A stretch of DNA of 64,000 nucleotides. It comes from Rhineura floridana. Lineage: Eukaryota > Chordata > Lepidosauria > Squamata > Rhineuridae. The stretch is from NCBI RefSeq assembly GCF_030035675.1, contig NC_084480.1, positions 246,251,981-246,315,980 of the forward strand. The letters are read 5' to 3'. The first letter of the stretch is position 1, and every line of letters begins with the position of its first letter. The notes under the pieces were generated by a model, which was not told the origin of the DNA, made no database searches, and worked only from the letters and a program-made list of their open reading frames with translations. The translations under genes and the position numbers were made by a program. This document shows, one piece after another, positions 1 to 13,100 of the stretch.

Positions 1-164
1 AATGCCAGGAAAACATCCATGATAGCTCACTAGAAACTCACAGTCATGAGGTACAGGGCTTCTGTGGAAATAGCCTTGATCTCTTAGTTTTTAGGTTCAG
101 ACCTCCTTTCTCCATAGAGATATAAAAGCCTCTTGTAACTTGGAATAGTCTTAAAACAGTGTTC

Positions 165-287
165 TCCTACTAGTGCCTTCCAAATGTTTTGGATTGCTTC
201 CATCATCCCTAACCGTTGGCCATGCTGGATGGGCTGGTGGGAGTTATTATAAAAAACATCAAAATGGCACCAGGTTGATGAAGGCTG
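165..287. mobile_element. Old foldback hAT-type MITE
   Basis: Imperfect inverted repeat with left arm AGTGCCTTCCAAATGTTTTG and right arm complementary near 260-287. It resembles the near-perfect foldback at 38191-38327. Too diverged for a target duplication to be recognised. Confidence 0.4.
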
Positions 288-1127
288 CCTCAGAAGACAA
301 TACTGTTTTGTACCCCCTGTGCATTGAATGACTGAATATGAATATAATTTACTTTCAGTCCATCGACCACAAATAAAAGTAACAGAATGTAAAACATATA
401 AGACTGTTAAAAGAAAAGAACAGAAAGTAATCATAGCACAGCACCTACAAGAATGAAAAATATTAGAAATATTACCTTTCTTCTTGTGAACCTATGAAAC
501 TCAGACCACCAGCTCATCTACTGCAGTATTGGATGGTCTGATGAGGCAGTGGATTGTCAGAGCCTTAGGCAGAGGTCTTTTCAGCCATGTTTCTGAGATC
601 CGTTTGTATTATTTTGAAAAACAAATGCCAGGAATTGAATTCCACATGCAAAGTATGTGCTCTAACATTGAACTATGACCTATCCTCTTCCTGTGTTTCA
701 GCTCATATAAAACCTCTAGTTTTAGGTACTGTACCTGTATTTTGTTGTTTTAGATACATTAATGCAGATTTGCAACTGCTGAAAACTTGACTTTGAGTGC
801 AACAAATAGAAGTGACTTGAATTCACACCAGACTGTAATATGTTATACAAGATTCAGGGAGTTTCTAAGAAGTGCTTACTGTGAAGACATTCAGATCAGT
901 GACAGTGACAACCCAAGAGATTTTGGCATTTGAAGTGGAAAATCCAAATGGCCGCATAATTCTAGCTCTGACTTCAGATGCTTAAAGCCTCCAAAGAGTA
1001 ATCAGCATTTTACAAATGACTTTAACCTTTGTATAGTCAATGACTTTAACCTTAGTATGCCATTTGCAGTAAAACATTAACCCCCTCTCCCCCAAAGTAT
1101 GTTGGATTCCATTTGCATATATCTTAC
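288..1127. other. TMEM241 intron 4 sequence
   Basis: Mostly AT-rich unique sequence. I see only a faint minus-strand tRNA-SINE remnant near 625-705 (a B-box-like GGAATTGAATTCC with CATGCAAAG beside it). No TMEM241 exon 5 was found. Confidence 0.4.
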
Positions 1128-4100
1128 CAATCTGGATAATGCCCTGGAACCTGAATAAATAATGCCCACAAAAAGTGCAGAAGCTGGAAGCCATGACAGT
1201 ACTTCAGATCTGTAAAAACAAATTGAGCACAGAGTTACAAATAGTGCCAAATTCTGTTTACAATCAATATCAGAAGACATCCACCCAACACATTTTTCCT
1301 ATATAGACATAACCACAGTGAAAGAAAATGACATGCACTGTCACTTTGGTGAGGTGTAAATAAAAGCCACAAAGAAAGTTGGAAGTTTTGCAATATGCTT
1401 CTCCCACCATTATGTCTCACTATTCCCATGTTGCAAAGATGCGCATCGGCAGTCATTTTCTGGTTGCTTGCTTTTAAACATTTTCAAAAATGTGTGCTTT
1501 GAACTTTCAGGAAATGTGAGTTTTGAATGTATCCAAGAATCCTTATTAGTTTAGCTCTTCTGGGCAGTTGTGATGATATGCCTCTACAGTGTAACATCCG
1601 GTTTTTTTAAGTACACTCAGTTGAATCCAACTAAGTCATTGTTGCAAGCAGAACAACTTCCACTCATGCATAGAATTGCTGTTACCATTTTTAGCTGTGC
1701 ATCTCTAAGATATCTATCTACTGAACAACTCAACTGAGAAATAAAACAGGAATTTCTTGCCACCTTATTTACCCTGAAATTAGCCACTTGCTTTTGAATA
1801 CTAAAATACCTTTTAAGGTAATTTGTCATAATGGAAACTTATCTGGATCAAACTGGCAACTACCATAATTACACTGCTGGTAACTTCAGGTCAGATGCCT
1901 ACTTAAAACAAGCAATGTCACTTGAACTAAAGTAACAGTGGGAAAATAACGCTCTAAAGCTTGAGAATGAGATTTCCATATGGAAAATAGAGATCAAGGA
2001 CCACAATGTGAAGTCTGAGGAATCCCTGAAATGTTTGCATCTCCAATGTGGCTGCTGCAATGGAAAAGGACATTAGAGCCATTCCCATGATGTAACTTCA
2101 GGATTTGATGCTGCCAAGGAGGATTCTTTTTCAGGGCTGAAAAGAATGTATAACACAACATGAAATGCTTCAACAGCAGTCATCACTCTGACCAGCCAAG
2201 CCATACAATGGTCAAGCTCAGAATCTGCTATTACAACTATGTAGAGAGCACTGTACTGTGTATTTCTTGGCAAGCAGGAAAGAAGTAAGCAATATTCTAC
2301 AAATTGGAAAGGTAACTGCATCACACAGCACTTGGTGATCACTGAACGTGTCTACAAAACTGGAACAACCATCATGGCATCCGCACAAGAAATCTTGCAG
2401 ATAATTGTTCTATGAAGGTGTTAAAGATCTCAGTCACAGAAATTTCAGCATTAAAATTTTTTTGCAATCTTCAGGGTTCCTTTTTTAATGTCATAATAGG
2501 CAAATTTAGGTTGTTGTATGAATGTACTCGTCATCTGTGACATAGTCTGCTTATTCTAGAGGTAAAATGAAAAATTCCTGGAGAATTATACACAGACAGA
2601 CAGGCTACTTTCAGATCTAGGTTTTTGAAGGAGCTAGGAACATCTCAAGGAGTTGACTGAAGGGGAGTGGCCTGATATCTGCTGAATGCAAAGAGCAGCA
2701 CCTCTGTGTGCTGAGAGTTTCATTGTTTCCTGACTCCTAACTGAGCAGAGCAGAGGGAGCTGTCTCAGCTGGTCCAGAGGATATACAAGTGAGCCAGCTC
2801 TCAGAGAGAGAACAGGCAGAGCTAACAGGAGTTTGGCAGCAGAATTTGGCAGGGGAAGGTCCCTAACAAAATTCTTGTAGTGCCCACCACATACTAGTGG
2901 GACTCTCCCATTTACCCTGAAGTAGGACAGGAGAAAGCGCAGGCCATTCCAATACAAGTAGAAATAAATAAATAAAAAGTAAGAGACTATGGACAGAAAG
3001 GGCACTCCAGTGGTGGTGACCTGCAAGGTGTGTGCAATGTTTGTTTTCTTGCCTGAAAACAACATGGCACACATGTGCAACAAGTGCAAGCTAGTGACAC
3101 TGTTGGAAGAAAAAGTGAGAGGACTGGAACTGCGGGTGGCCACACTCAAGAGTATAAGAGAAGATAAAGAGTTATTAGATGAAATGCTAGAAAAACAGCA
3201 AAGAGATATACAGCAGGTGGAAGAATAGCAGCAAGTTGAAGCAGAAGGAAAGACTGTTGTGGAGAGGAACAACAAAGTAGAGGAAACTCTGTGGAAAAAG
3301 GTGACAATTAGAAGCAGAACAGCTAGAAGACACCCTTCACTTGTGGAACTACGGAACTGCTTTCAGGCACTTGAGGATGAGACAGGAAGACAGCCTGCAG
3401 AGGAAGAATCACAGGAGACCCCATGCAACAGTGAGTGAGAGGCTGAAACTCAGTCAAGCAGAGGCAATGAAACTATGCCGCATTGGCAAGAAGAAGAGAA
3501 GAGTAGTAGCAGGAATAGTAGGGGGAGACTCCCTACTGTGTGGGATTGAAACCCAAGTATGCCGAGAAGCCCATGGACTCACCAGGTGTGCTGTCTCCCT
3601 GGAGGATGGATTAGAGATGTGACTGAAGAGTTGCCACAAAGCCCACTGACACATATCCCTTTATTCTCATCCATGTGGGAACAAATGATACTGCCAAGTG
3701 GAGCTATGAAGAAATCACATCAGACTTTGAAGCTCTGGGAAGGAAACTCAAGGACTTTGGGGCCCATATAGTCTTCTCATCCATCCTTCCAGTACTTGGA
3801 AGAGAAGTAGAAAAGGAAAGAAAAATACTCCAGGGGAATGACTGGCTACAAAGGTGGTCCCGACATGAGAGATTTGGATTCTGAAACCAGGGAAGATGGA
3901 CTGCTAGCAAGTGATGGGTTGCACCTCACAAGGACTGGGAAGAATGTGTTTGGCCACAGCATGGAGAACTTCATCAGGAGAGCTTTAAATTGAATTCTAG
4001 CGGGGAGACTGTAAACTTGGTGATAATGACAGATGAAGGCTTATACAGGAACTGAGAGAACAGCTCTAATAGGGCCAATAATAGTCTTCATAAAAATGTA

Positions 4101-7100
4101 GGAAGGAAGCCAGACTGTAAATCACATGGTCTTTGATGTCTGTATACTAAATGGGAAACAAACAGGATGAACTTGAACTCTTAATATAGGAGGGTAAATA
4201 TGATGTGATAGCTATAACTGAAACTTGGTGGGATGACTCCCATGACTGGAATACAGCAACTGAAGGATATAACTTGTTCAAAAAGAACAGAAGGAATAGA
4301 AAGGGAGGTGGAGTCGCACTATATGTTAAAAATATATATCACTGCACAGAAATACAGGACAGGCTTGGTAAATCCACTGAGGGTATTTGGATTAAGATAA
4401 ATGGGGCAAGAAATAAAAAGATCATGGTGGGTGGAGGCTACTACTGACCATCCAATCAAGGAGAAGATGAGGATGAAATGTTTGAAAAGCAAATTGCCAA
4501 TGTTTCAAGGAGCCATGATGTAGTAGTAATGGGGGACTTGAATTAACCCAATATCTGTTGAGAGACAAATTCTGTCAAACATGTCCCCTCCAAGAAATTC
4601 CTGACTTGTTAGAGATAACTTTCTCCTACAGAAAGTGGAGGAATGAACTAGAGGATCAACTATCCTTGACTTGATTCTAAGCAATAGACATGACTTGGTG
4701 GATGAAGTGGCAGTTATGGGAACTCTGGAGGAAAGTAACCATGTCATACTTGAGTTCTTGATTTTAAAGGAAGCGAAAGCTGAAAGTAGCCATATTTATA
4801 CCCTGGACTTCAGGAAAGCTGATTTTAATAAACTCAGAACAATGGTAAGTAAGGTTGCATGGCAAGTGACACTAATGAGAAAAGGAGTCCAAGATGGGTG
4901 GGAGTTTCTAAAAAAGGACATTCTAAAGGCACAACAGCAAACAAATTCAACAAGGAAAAGTGGGAAAAGACTTCAGAAGAAGCCAATGTGGCTTCACAAA
5001 AAGCTTAGAGATGACCTGAAAACAAAAATGGACACATATAGGAAGTGGAAGGAAGGACAGGCCACAAAGGAAGTGTACAGACAGGTAGCAAGGAATTGCA
5101 GGGATGGAATCAGGAAGGCTAAAGTTGAGAATGAGCTAAGTGTAGTGAGAGATGCTAAAAACAACAAAAAGGCTTTCTTCAGGTACATCCATAGTAAAAG
5201 ACAGAGAAAAGAAATGGTGACACAGCTACTCGATAAGGATGGCAAAATAATAACAGATGACAAAGAAAAGGCAGAAGTGCTCAACTCCTACTTTGGCTCA
5301 GTCTTCTCCCAAAAAAGGGTCTATGACCCTCCTGGGAAACATGAAGTAGAAGGGGCAGGATTGGAGTTTGAAATTGATAGACAAATGGTCAAGGAATACC
5401 TAATCACTTTCTTTTTTTATCATTAATTTTTATTCAAATTTTCAAAGACAACAAAACAAAACAAAACAAAAACAATTAAACAATAAAATAAAATGTCGAC
5501 TTCCGATTTGTCGCAGATCAGTTATAGGTCTAGAATATATAACAATCCTATCTCTAAAATTATATTATAAAATCACTTTCCTCCAGTAGTTATCTTAATT
5601 AATCATCAAATCTCATAAACATTATTTTATTCTTTCCACAAAAAGTCAAAGAGAGGTTTCAATTCCTTGAAAGATATATCTTTCATTTTTTCTCCAAATA
5701 AACATGTCGCTTAATCCATCTAATTCAAATCTGTTAGGCCCAATAATTTCAATAGCCATTCTTCCATTATCTATATTAACTCCATCTTCCATCTTCAATA
5801 ATCCTGTTAAGTCCAGTAATTTCAGTAGCCATTCTTCCGTTATCAATATCCCATAATAATCTTGTTGTCATAGCCATAGTCCAAGTAAACATATCAATTA
5901 ATCCATCTCGTCAAATCTGTTAAGTCCAATAATTTCCATAACCATTCTTCCATTATCAATATTAATTCCATCTTCCATCTTCAATAGTCCTGTTAAATCC
6001 AGAGGTTTCAGTATCCATCAGTATCCCATGATGATCTTGCTGTCATAGCCATAGTCATATAACAAGAGTCTGATGGGAATTTCCCCCATCACAAATATGT
6101 CTTTGCCAACAATTCTGAATATGTTGTTGAAATATTGTTGTAAAGTCACATCTCTGCTCTGGGTGCATCTCTGCTCTGTCACATATTTGTAGTTAATTCC
6201 ATAAATTTTTTCCATGTCAAGTCCCATCACATCATTCCAGTCAAGAATTCTAAATATGTTGCTGAAGTATTGCTGCAAAGTCATATTTCTGTTCTTCTTT
6301 TTTACAAAATGCACTGGCTCATCTCTTAAGAGTTTCTCCACTGTCACATATCTGTAGCCAACTCCATAGATTTTTTCTATGTCAAACTCCATCACATCAT
6401 TCCAGTCCAGAAAATTATCCAAGACATTGATAACTTTACCACCAAAATCTTCATTAATTTCTTCAGAGACAACGTTGAATTCCAAACAGTCAACTTTATT
6501 TCTAACATCCATAAAATCCAAATCTTTTTCAAATTTCACATTTGTTCAAATCTCCAGGGCTTGTAGCTTCCCTATCCCATCAAACTCCTCTCTCACAGAA
6601 TCCACTATTTCTTTAAGCTCCTGCGTCATTTTGTTAAGTTCAATTTTCATCTCCTGTCTACCCTGTCTCAGGGTTTGTTTCGTTATCTCAATCTCACCCA
6701 TTATTTTCTGAAACATAATTTCTTCCATGGTCTCATTCACTTTCCTGGTTGTCATTCTTAAAACCACAGAGACAAAAATTATTTCAGCCACAATTGGGTT
6801 AATATTTCAGGCTTGCTTGTATCAGTGTAGACAATACAGCCTGCCTTATCTCTATGTGTTCAGGACTACAAAACAAACTTAGTTCCCAACATCAAAACAA
6901 TTAGTGGCATCGTGAACAAGCAGATTCACCAAAATGAAATAGACCAAAAAAAAAAATTTCCCCCCCCTCCTCGAAATAGAAATCCCTCTTCCGTTGATAT
7001 CTTTAGAATGCACCTCCAGGACAGCTTTTTGCGATAAAAACAAAGATAAGCTTTTTCGATTTCTTTCCTCCTTAATTTCGTTAGTGAAAGAGAAAAGCCA

Positions 7101-10100
7101 AAACTCACCTATAAGTTCTTCACAGCTGATTCATTGACAAATCTCTTTTTTGTTGCACCAATTTAAGCCAAGTGAAAAAAGAAGATAGAAAGAAGGATGC
7201 TTATCTGCCTGTTAGAGTTCGTTTTTCTTTAAAGAAAAGATAAACGTGTCGCTGTAATCAGCTAGAGCTTGATGAAAGTCCATCCGGCATTGCAGTTTGA
7301 ACTTTCTCTCATAAATAAATGAAATCCAGTCCTCCCCACAAAAACAGGCTTTGGGGTTGATCTCTACGTTTCTCCCTGCCCGGGAGAAAATCTTTATCAG
7401 TCAAAAAGAGCGTTGTGACTGATTTTAGAGCTGAAAAAGCTTCTTCTGAGACGAGAGCTCGACTCAGAGGCAGCACAGGCAAAGCAACCCTTCCCGGAAG
7501 TCAAGGAATACCTAATCACTTTCAACGAGTTCAAATCTGCAAGGCCTGATGAACTGCATCCTACAGTGCTGAAGAAACCGGCTGAAGAACTCTTAGAACC
7601 GCAATTATTTTTGTGAAATTGTGGAAAATGGGTGAAGTGCCAGATGACTGGATGAGGGCTCATGTTGTCTCTATGGTGAAAAGGGGCAAAAAGGAGGAAA
7701 CTGGGAACTACAGGCCAGTCAGCCTGACATCAATCCCTCCAGGGTTTCTGTCCTCCAGGGTATTAGCTATCCTTCTCCATTTTGTATCACCTGCAAATTT
7801 CATAAGCATTCCCTGCACCTCCTCATCCAAATCATTAATAAAAATTATAAAGTGGTTAGTCTGTAAGCACCTTGAAAATAATGCAGTGATCACTGGAAGC
7901 CAACATGGATTTATCAAGAACAAATCCTACCAGAATAATCTTATCTCATTTTTTTATTTCCCTGATAGACTGTGGGAATGCTGCGGTGATAATATATTTC
8001 GATTTCAACAAATCTTTTGACAGAGTGCCCCATGATATTCTGATTTGCAAGCTAGTTAGATGAAACAACTATCAAGTAGATTATTTATTTAAAACATTTA
8101 TATACCGCTTTCCAGGGAGACCTCACAAAGCGGTTTACATCACAACATATATAAACACAGAATAAAACCATGTAAAAATTTAAACTCAGAAATTAACTAA
8201 CTATAGCAGAAATATATTGTCTTAATTGCCTGCATAAATCTGGTGACACAGAAAAGTTTTCTGCAGGCATTTAAAAATCAGAACAGAAGGTGCCTGCTGA
8301 ATCTCTATTGGCAGAGCATTCCACAGGACTGGGCTGATGACACTGAAGGCTCGATTTCTTGTTGTCAGATGAGCCTCGCCAACTCGGGGGATGCCCAATG
8401 ATGCTCCAGCAGATGATCTCAGTGATCAAGCTGGGATATAAGGGTTCAGGTGGTCCTTGAGGTACCCTGGACTGTTGTTGAGGGCTTTGTAAATTATTAC
8501 ATTACCTGGCTCGGTAATGAATGGGTAGCCAGTGCAGATGTTTAACAATGGTGTCATATGTTGTTATGGAGAACGCTGTGAGAGCAGGAGTGGGTTCTCA
8601 ACCATGAGAATTGCCAAGTGTGTATACTACTGATGCTTGTTCATATGTGACAGTCAAACAAGTATCCACAGTCGGCTACAGAATTGTACTCGGGTGCTTA
8701 TCTTTTTTTTTTTCAATTAATTTTTATTCTAATTTTCAAAACCAAAATAATACAAAAAGAAAACAACACAAATCAATAACTAATACAATACAAAAAAAAT
8801 ACATATATATAAAAATATTGACTTCCGATTTGTCATAGTTCAGCTATAAATCTATAATATATAACAAACCTATCTCTTAATAGATTATAAAATCACCTTC
8901 CTCCAGCGGTTATCTTAGTTGGTTTCAAATCTCATTAACATCATATCATTTTAATATTCCACAAAAAGTCAAAGAGAAGTTTCCAATCCTTGAGAAATAT
9001 ATCAATCAATTTTTTTTCTAAATAAACATGCCAATTAATCCAGCTCATCAAATCTACTAAATCCAGTAATTTCAAAACACTATAATTCAACTATAAATCT
9101 ATAATATATAACAGACCTATCTCTTAATAGATTATAAAATCACCTTCCTCCAGCAGTTATCTTAGTTGGTTTCAAATCTCATTAACATCATATCATTTTA
9201 ATCTTCCACAAAAAGTCAAAGAGAAGTTTCCAATCCTTGAGATATATGTCAATCAATTTTTTTTTCTAAATAAACATAAATAAACTTCCCAGGAGGATCC
9301 CTCCGCCTGTGCTGCCTCTGAGACGGGCTCCCGTCTTGGATGAAACTTATCCAGTTTTAAATTCAGTCAGAAGGGTTTTTTCTGACTGGGGATGATTTCT
9401 TCCGGATAAGGAAGAAGCGTGAGATCTGCCACATGGTTTTGTTTTGATTGTTGGAGCCTGGAATTCGTCAGAATTGTCTGTCTTCCAGCAGTTCAGACAG
9501 AGCGAGGATTTTATGCTAGCTCAGCTGGATAAGTGACCCGTTTTTTTTTAACGGACTAGCAGGCAAACCTCCTGTCTACATTTATCATTTTCTTATCTAT
9601 ATAGCTAAAGAGATTTGTCAAAGTAACAGCAATTAAGATAACCTAGATGAGGTAAGACTTTCCTTCTTTATTTACGGAACTAAGGGGGAAGAAAATATAA
9701 ATAGCTTATCTTTTTTTTTTATTGCAAAAAGCTGACATGGAAAATTGCGTTTTAAAGATTACAACGGATGAGAGCTTTCTGATTGGGAGAGATAAGAAAT
9801 CTTTTTGATTTACAAGACTTTTGTGTAATATATATAAGGGACTATTTTTTCTGATCTACTTTTTTTGTTGTTGTTATTGACGAATCTGCTCATTCTCTCT
9901 GCTACTAGTTATTTGAACGCTGTGAACTAAAAGCTGTTTTTGCACTTCTGGACATTTAAGAGATAAGGACTGTCTAGCGTGTGACGTTAGTTGGTTGGAA
10001 AGATTAACTCCTTTGTAACTGGATAAAGAAATAAACTGCTCTTTGCTTGGGACATTGAAAATTGAAGGAGTTTTGTTCTTTTGGTTTTAAGAATGGCAAT

Positions 10101-13100
10101 TAAGAAGATCATGGATGTACAAGAAGGGACTTTATTTCTAGACATGCTTCAGAAAATAATGGATGGGATTAACTCAATAAAACAAGAACTGAGAAATAAT
10201 AGACAAGCGTGGAGAACTGAATTTCATGAAATGAGACAGGAGCTGAAAGAAACTCAGGATTCTGTGAGAAAGGAGAATAAAGATAGATCTGGAAAACAAA
10301 AAAAGGATGAAAGAGAAATTAAAGGCAAGGTTCAATCTATGGAGATTGGCTTAAATATGGACATGAAAAAAGATTTGGATTTCCTGGTTGTGACGGATCC
10401 TGGAGATAAATATTACAGTTTGGAATACAGCGCTGTCTCTGAAGGAATTGAAGAGATTGGAGATAAAGATATTATCGGTTCAAAAAAATTCCTGGACTGG
10501 AAGGATTTGATGGAACTTGAAATGGAGAAAGTTAATAGAATTAATCCCTGTTTTGTGTCAATGGAAAAACCTTCAAGAAATGTACTAGTGTATCATGTGG
10601 AAAAGAGGAGCAGAGATGCGGCTTTGAAACAATACTTCAGTGTTACGTTTGGATTTGATGGTAAGAAAATATCTGTGATGGAGGAAATTCCTATCAGACT
10701 TTTATTATATGACTATGACAGCAAGATTTTTGGGTGCGTAAAGATGGAAGATGGACCCACTATGGATAATGACAGAAGAGCGATTTGAAACTACTGGACT
10801 CAGTAGATTTGATGAGTTGGATTAATTGTACTCGGGTTCATTCTCAAACTGGGGGGAGGTAATGAGCGGGGTACTGCAGAACTCGGTCCAGTGCTCTTCA
10901 ACATGTTTATTAATGACTTGGATGAGGAGGTGCAGGGAATGCTTATCAAATTTGCATCTGTCAGCCTGGAACCCGGTGAAGCAAAGAGGCATTTTTCTTG
11001 TCCCCTCCCCCATTTCCCTCCCTGCTCGGCATGGGCAGTGAGCCTGTAAATGCGGAGGTGGCCACACTGTTCCCTCAAGCCCTGCTTCTGCTGGCTCAAG
11101 GATTTGGATTGTCCCCAACCTAGCCCAATACCCTCCCAGGTTTTTTTGCTTCAAGTTTCTGACTTTGTTGTTGTTTAGTTGGGGTGTGTGACTGTTTTTC
11201 GGGAGGGTTTCTTTTTTTTTTCTGTGGAAGTGCATAAGTATTTTGCTTGTGGTGGTGGGAGGTCTGGGCATAACCAGCTTTTCTTCTGTGAAATGGGTAT
11301 TTTGTAGTGCCCATGTCAGTTCCTTAAATTTCCAAATATGACCCTGGGACTGGGCCCAAAAAGGTTGGGGTCGCCTTGGACCACTGCAGCAAATTCTACT
11401 TGAAGATGCATTTGAAGAAGTCTGGAAGTTGCAGTCAGTGTTGAATTCTGAAGCATCTTTCCTGACTGCATGCCTTCTATTCTGCCTCAGCTGTACCATC
11501 TGCCTATTACTTTCCAAGTCCAATTAAATGTGCTGATATTAACATTTAAAACATTAAATTGCCTACGTCCAGTGCACCTTCAGGAGTGCCTCTTCCGTTA
11601 TGCTCCTCTGTCTTTAGATTTGTAGGATTTTTGCGGTATGCCACTGTGGCGTTCCTACTCATTTTAAATGGTAATACTCTGTCTTCCTAAAAGCAGGACT
11701 ACAGCTGAACCTCAAGAAGACGAAAGTAATGTCAACAGAAGATTTATGCAACTTTAAAGTTGACAACGAGAACATTGAACTTATCAGGGATTATCAATAC
11801 CTCGGCACAGTCATTAATCAAAATGGAGACAATAGTCAAGAAATCAGAAGAAGGCTAGGACTGGGGAGGGCAGGTATGAGAGAACTAGAAAAGGTCCTCA
11901 AATGCAAAGATGTATCACTGAACACCAAAGTCATGATCATTCAGACCATGGTATTCCCAATCTCTATGTATGGATGTGAAAGTTGGACAGTGAAAAAAGC
12001 AAATAAGAGAAAAATCAACTCATTTGAAATGTGGTGTTGGCGGAGAGCTTTGCGCATACCATGGACTACAAAAAAGACAAATAATTCGGTGTTAGAAAAA
12101 TTAAACCAGAACTACCATTAGAAGCTAAAATGATGAAACTGAGGTTATCATACTTTGGACATATAATGAGAAGACACGATTCACTAGAAAAGACAATAAG
12201 CCCTATCCCTCTCAAATCAATTGCCTACCTCATTCAAGACTGGTATCCTATCTCAAGCACACACACTCTCTATATATCACACTCCTCCCCACTCCTCTCT
12301 CTCAACCAATCACCATTCATATGCAGATACACACTCCCTGACCCACTCACTCAAGCAAACACTACTTACCATAACATAAACAACATACATTTAAACCTCA
12401 GTGACATTACAGCCATACTTTGCACCTCATCTTTTACTCATCAGCAAGAGCACAGAGCAGGGAATTCTCTGGGTTATGATTACCTTGCTTAGGCTGACAT
12501 CTAGTGGAACAAAGACTTTAGCTCCAGAACAAAACAATAATTGACAAAGTTATGATAAAACTCTGCTTTGGTTTTTAACATAACACATCAGGGAAACAAA
12601 AACAAAGATTAGACAAATTCATAAATGAGAACACTATCAAAAGCTACTAGCCATGACGGCTATGTTCTATCTTCACTGTCAGAGGTAGTATGCCTCTGAA
12701 TACCAGCTGATAAGGATCACATGTGTGGAAAGTGCTGGACTAGATCAGCCACTGGCCTGACCCAGCAGGGCTCTTCTTATATTCGAACGTAGGCAGCCCT
12801 GGACAAAATTAAGCATTTTTTTCTGAGGGCTTTTTCTCCTCAATATAATGAGAAATAGCTATTTTTAGTATGTTCAAGGTATACTTCTCTTGTTTAAACA
12901 TCAGACTAGATTTCCCTCTAAGAGATCAGATATTTTTAACTGTTCACTATTGGACTACACCAGTGGTTCTCAAACCTTTTTTTCCCCATGGACCACTTGA
13001 AAACTGCTGGGGGTCTTGGTAGATCACTGAATAATTTTTCTGCCCATTGCAGCAATTTTAACATGCTGTTTAGATGCTGTATGATTTTTCATTGTATTTT

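Larger units (their letters stand above)
2640..5410 (+). mobile_element. CR1 LINE, 5' UTR through endonuclease and start of RT
   Basis: Long CR1 copy in TMEM241 intron 3, antisense to the gene. It has a 5' UTR (about 2640-2988), then ORF1 (2989 on) with a CxxC...CxxC zinc finger and an SGNH-esterase-like part (MWEQMILP, FSSILPVLGREV), then ORF2 endonuclease (IAITETWWDDS at about 4207) and linker (YRKWKEGQA, RYIHSKRQRKEMVTQL). The coding frames carry many stops and shifts. The copy is split at 5410 by the L1-like insertion and resumes at 7523. The exact left end is uncertain. Confidence 0.85.
5411..7499 (-). mobile_element. L1-type ORF1-only (half-L1-like) retrotransposon, complete insertion
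   Basis: A 2089-bp insertion on the minus strand inside the CR1 RT, bounded by a perfect 23-bp direct repeat (5388-5410 and 7500-7522) that is CR1 sequence once in the uninterrupted element. The minus-strand 5' end starts CTTCCGGGAAG. It has a GC-richer 5' UTR (7499-6792), one ORF1, a repeat-containing 3' part and an A-rich tail at 5411-5470. There is no endonuclease/RT ORF and no room for one, so it must use L1 machinery in trans. The long duplication and A-rich tail fit L1-type target-primed reverse transcription. Confidence 0.85.

Noticed and set aside
2634-3275. Open minus-strand frame of about 213 codons
   Set aside because: It is antisense to the CR1 5' UTR and ORF1, which explain the sequence on the plus strand.
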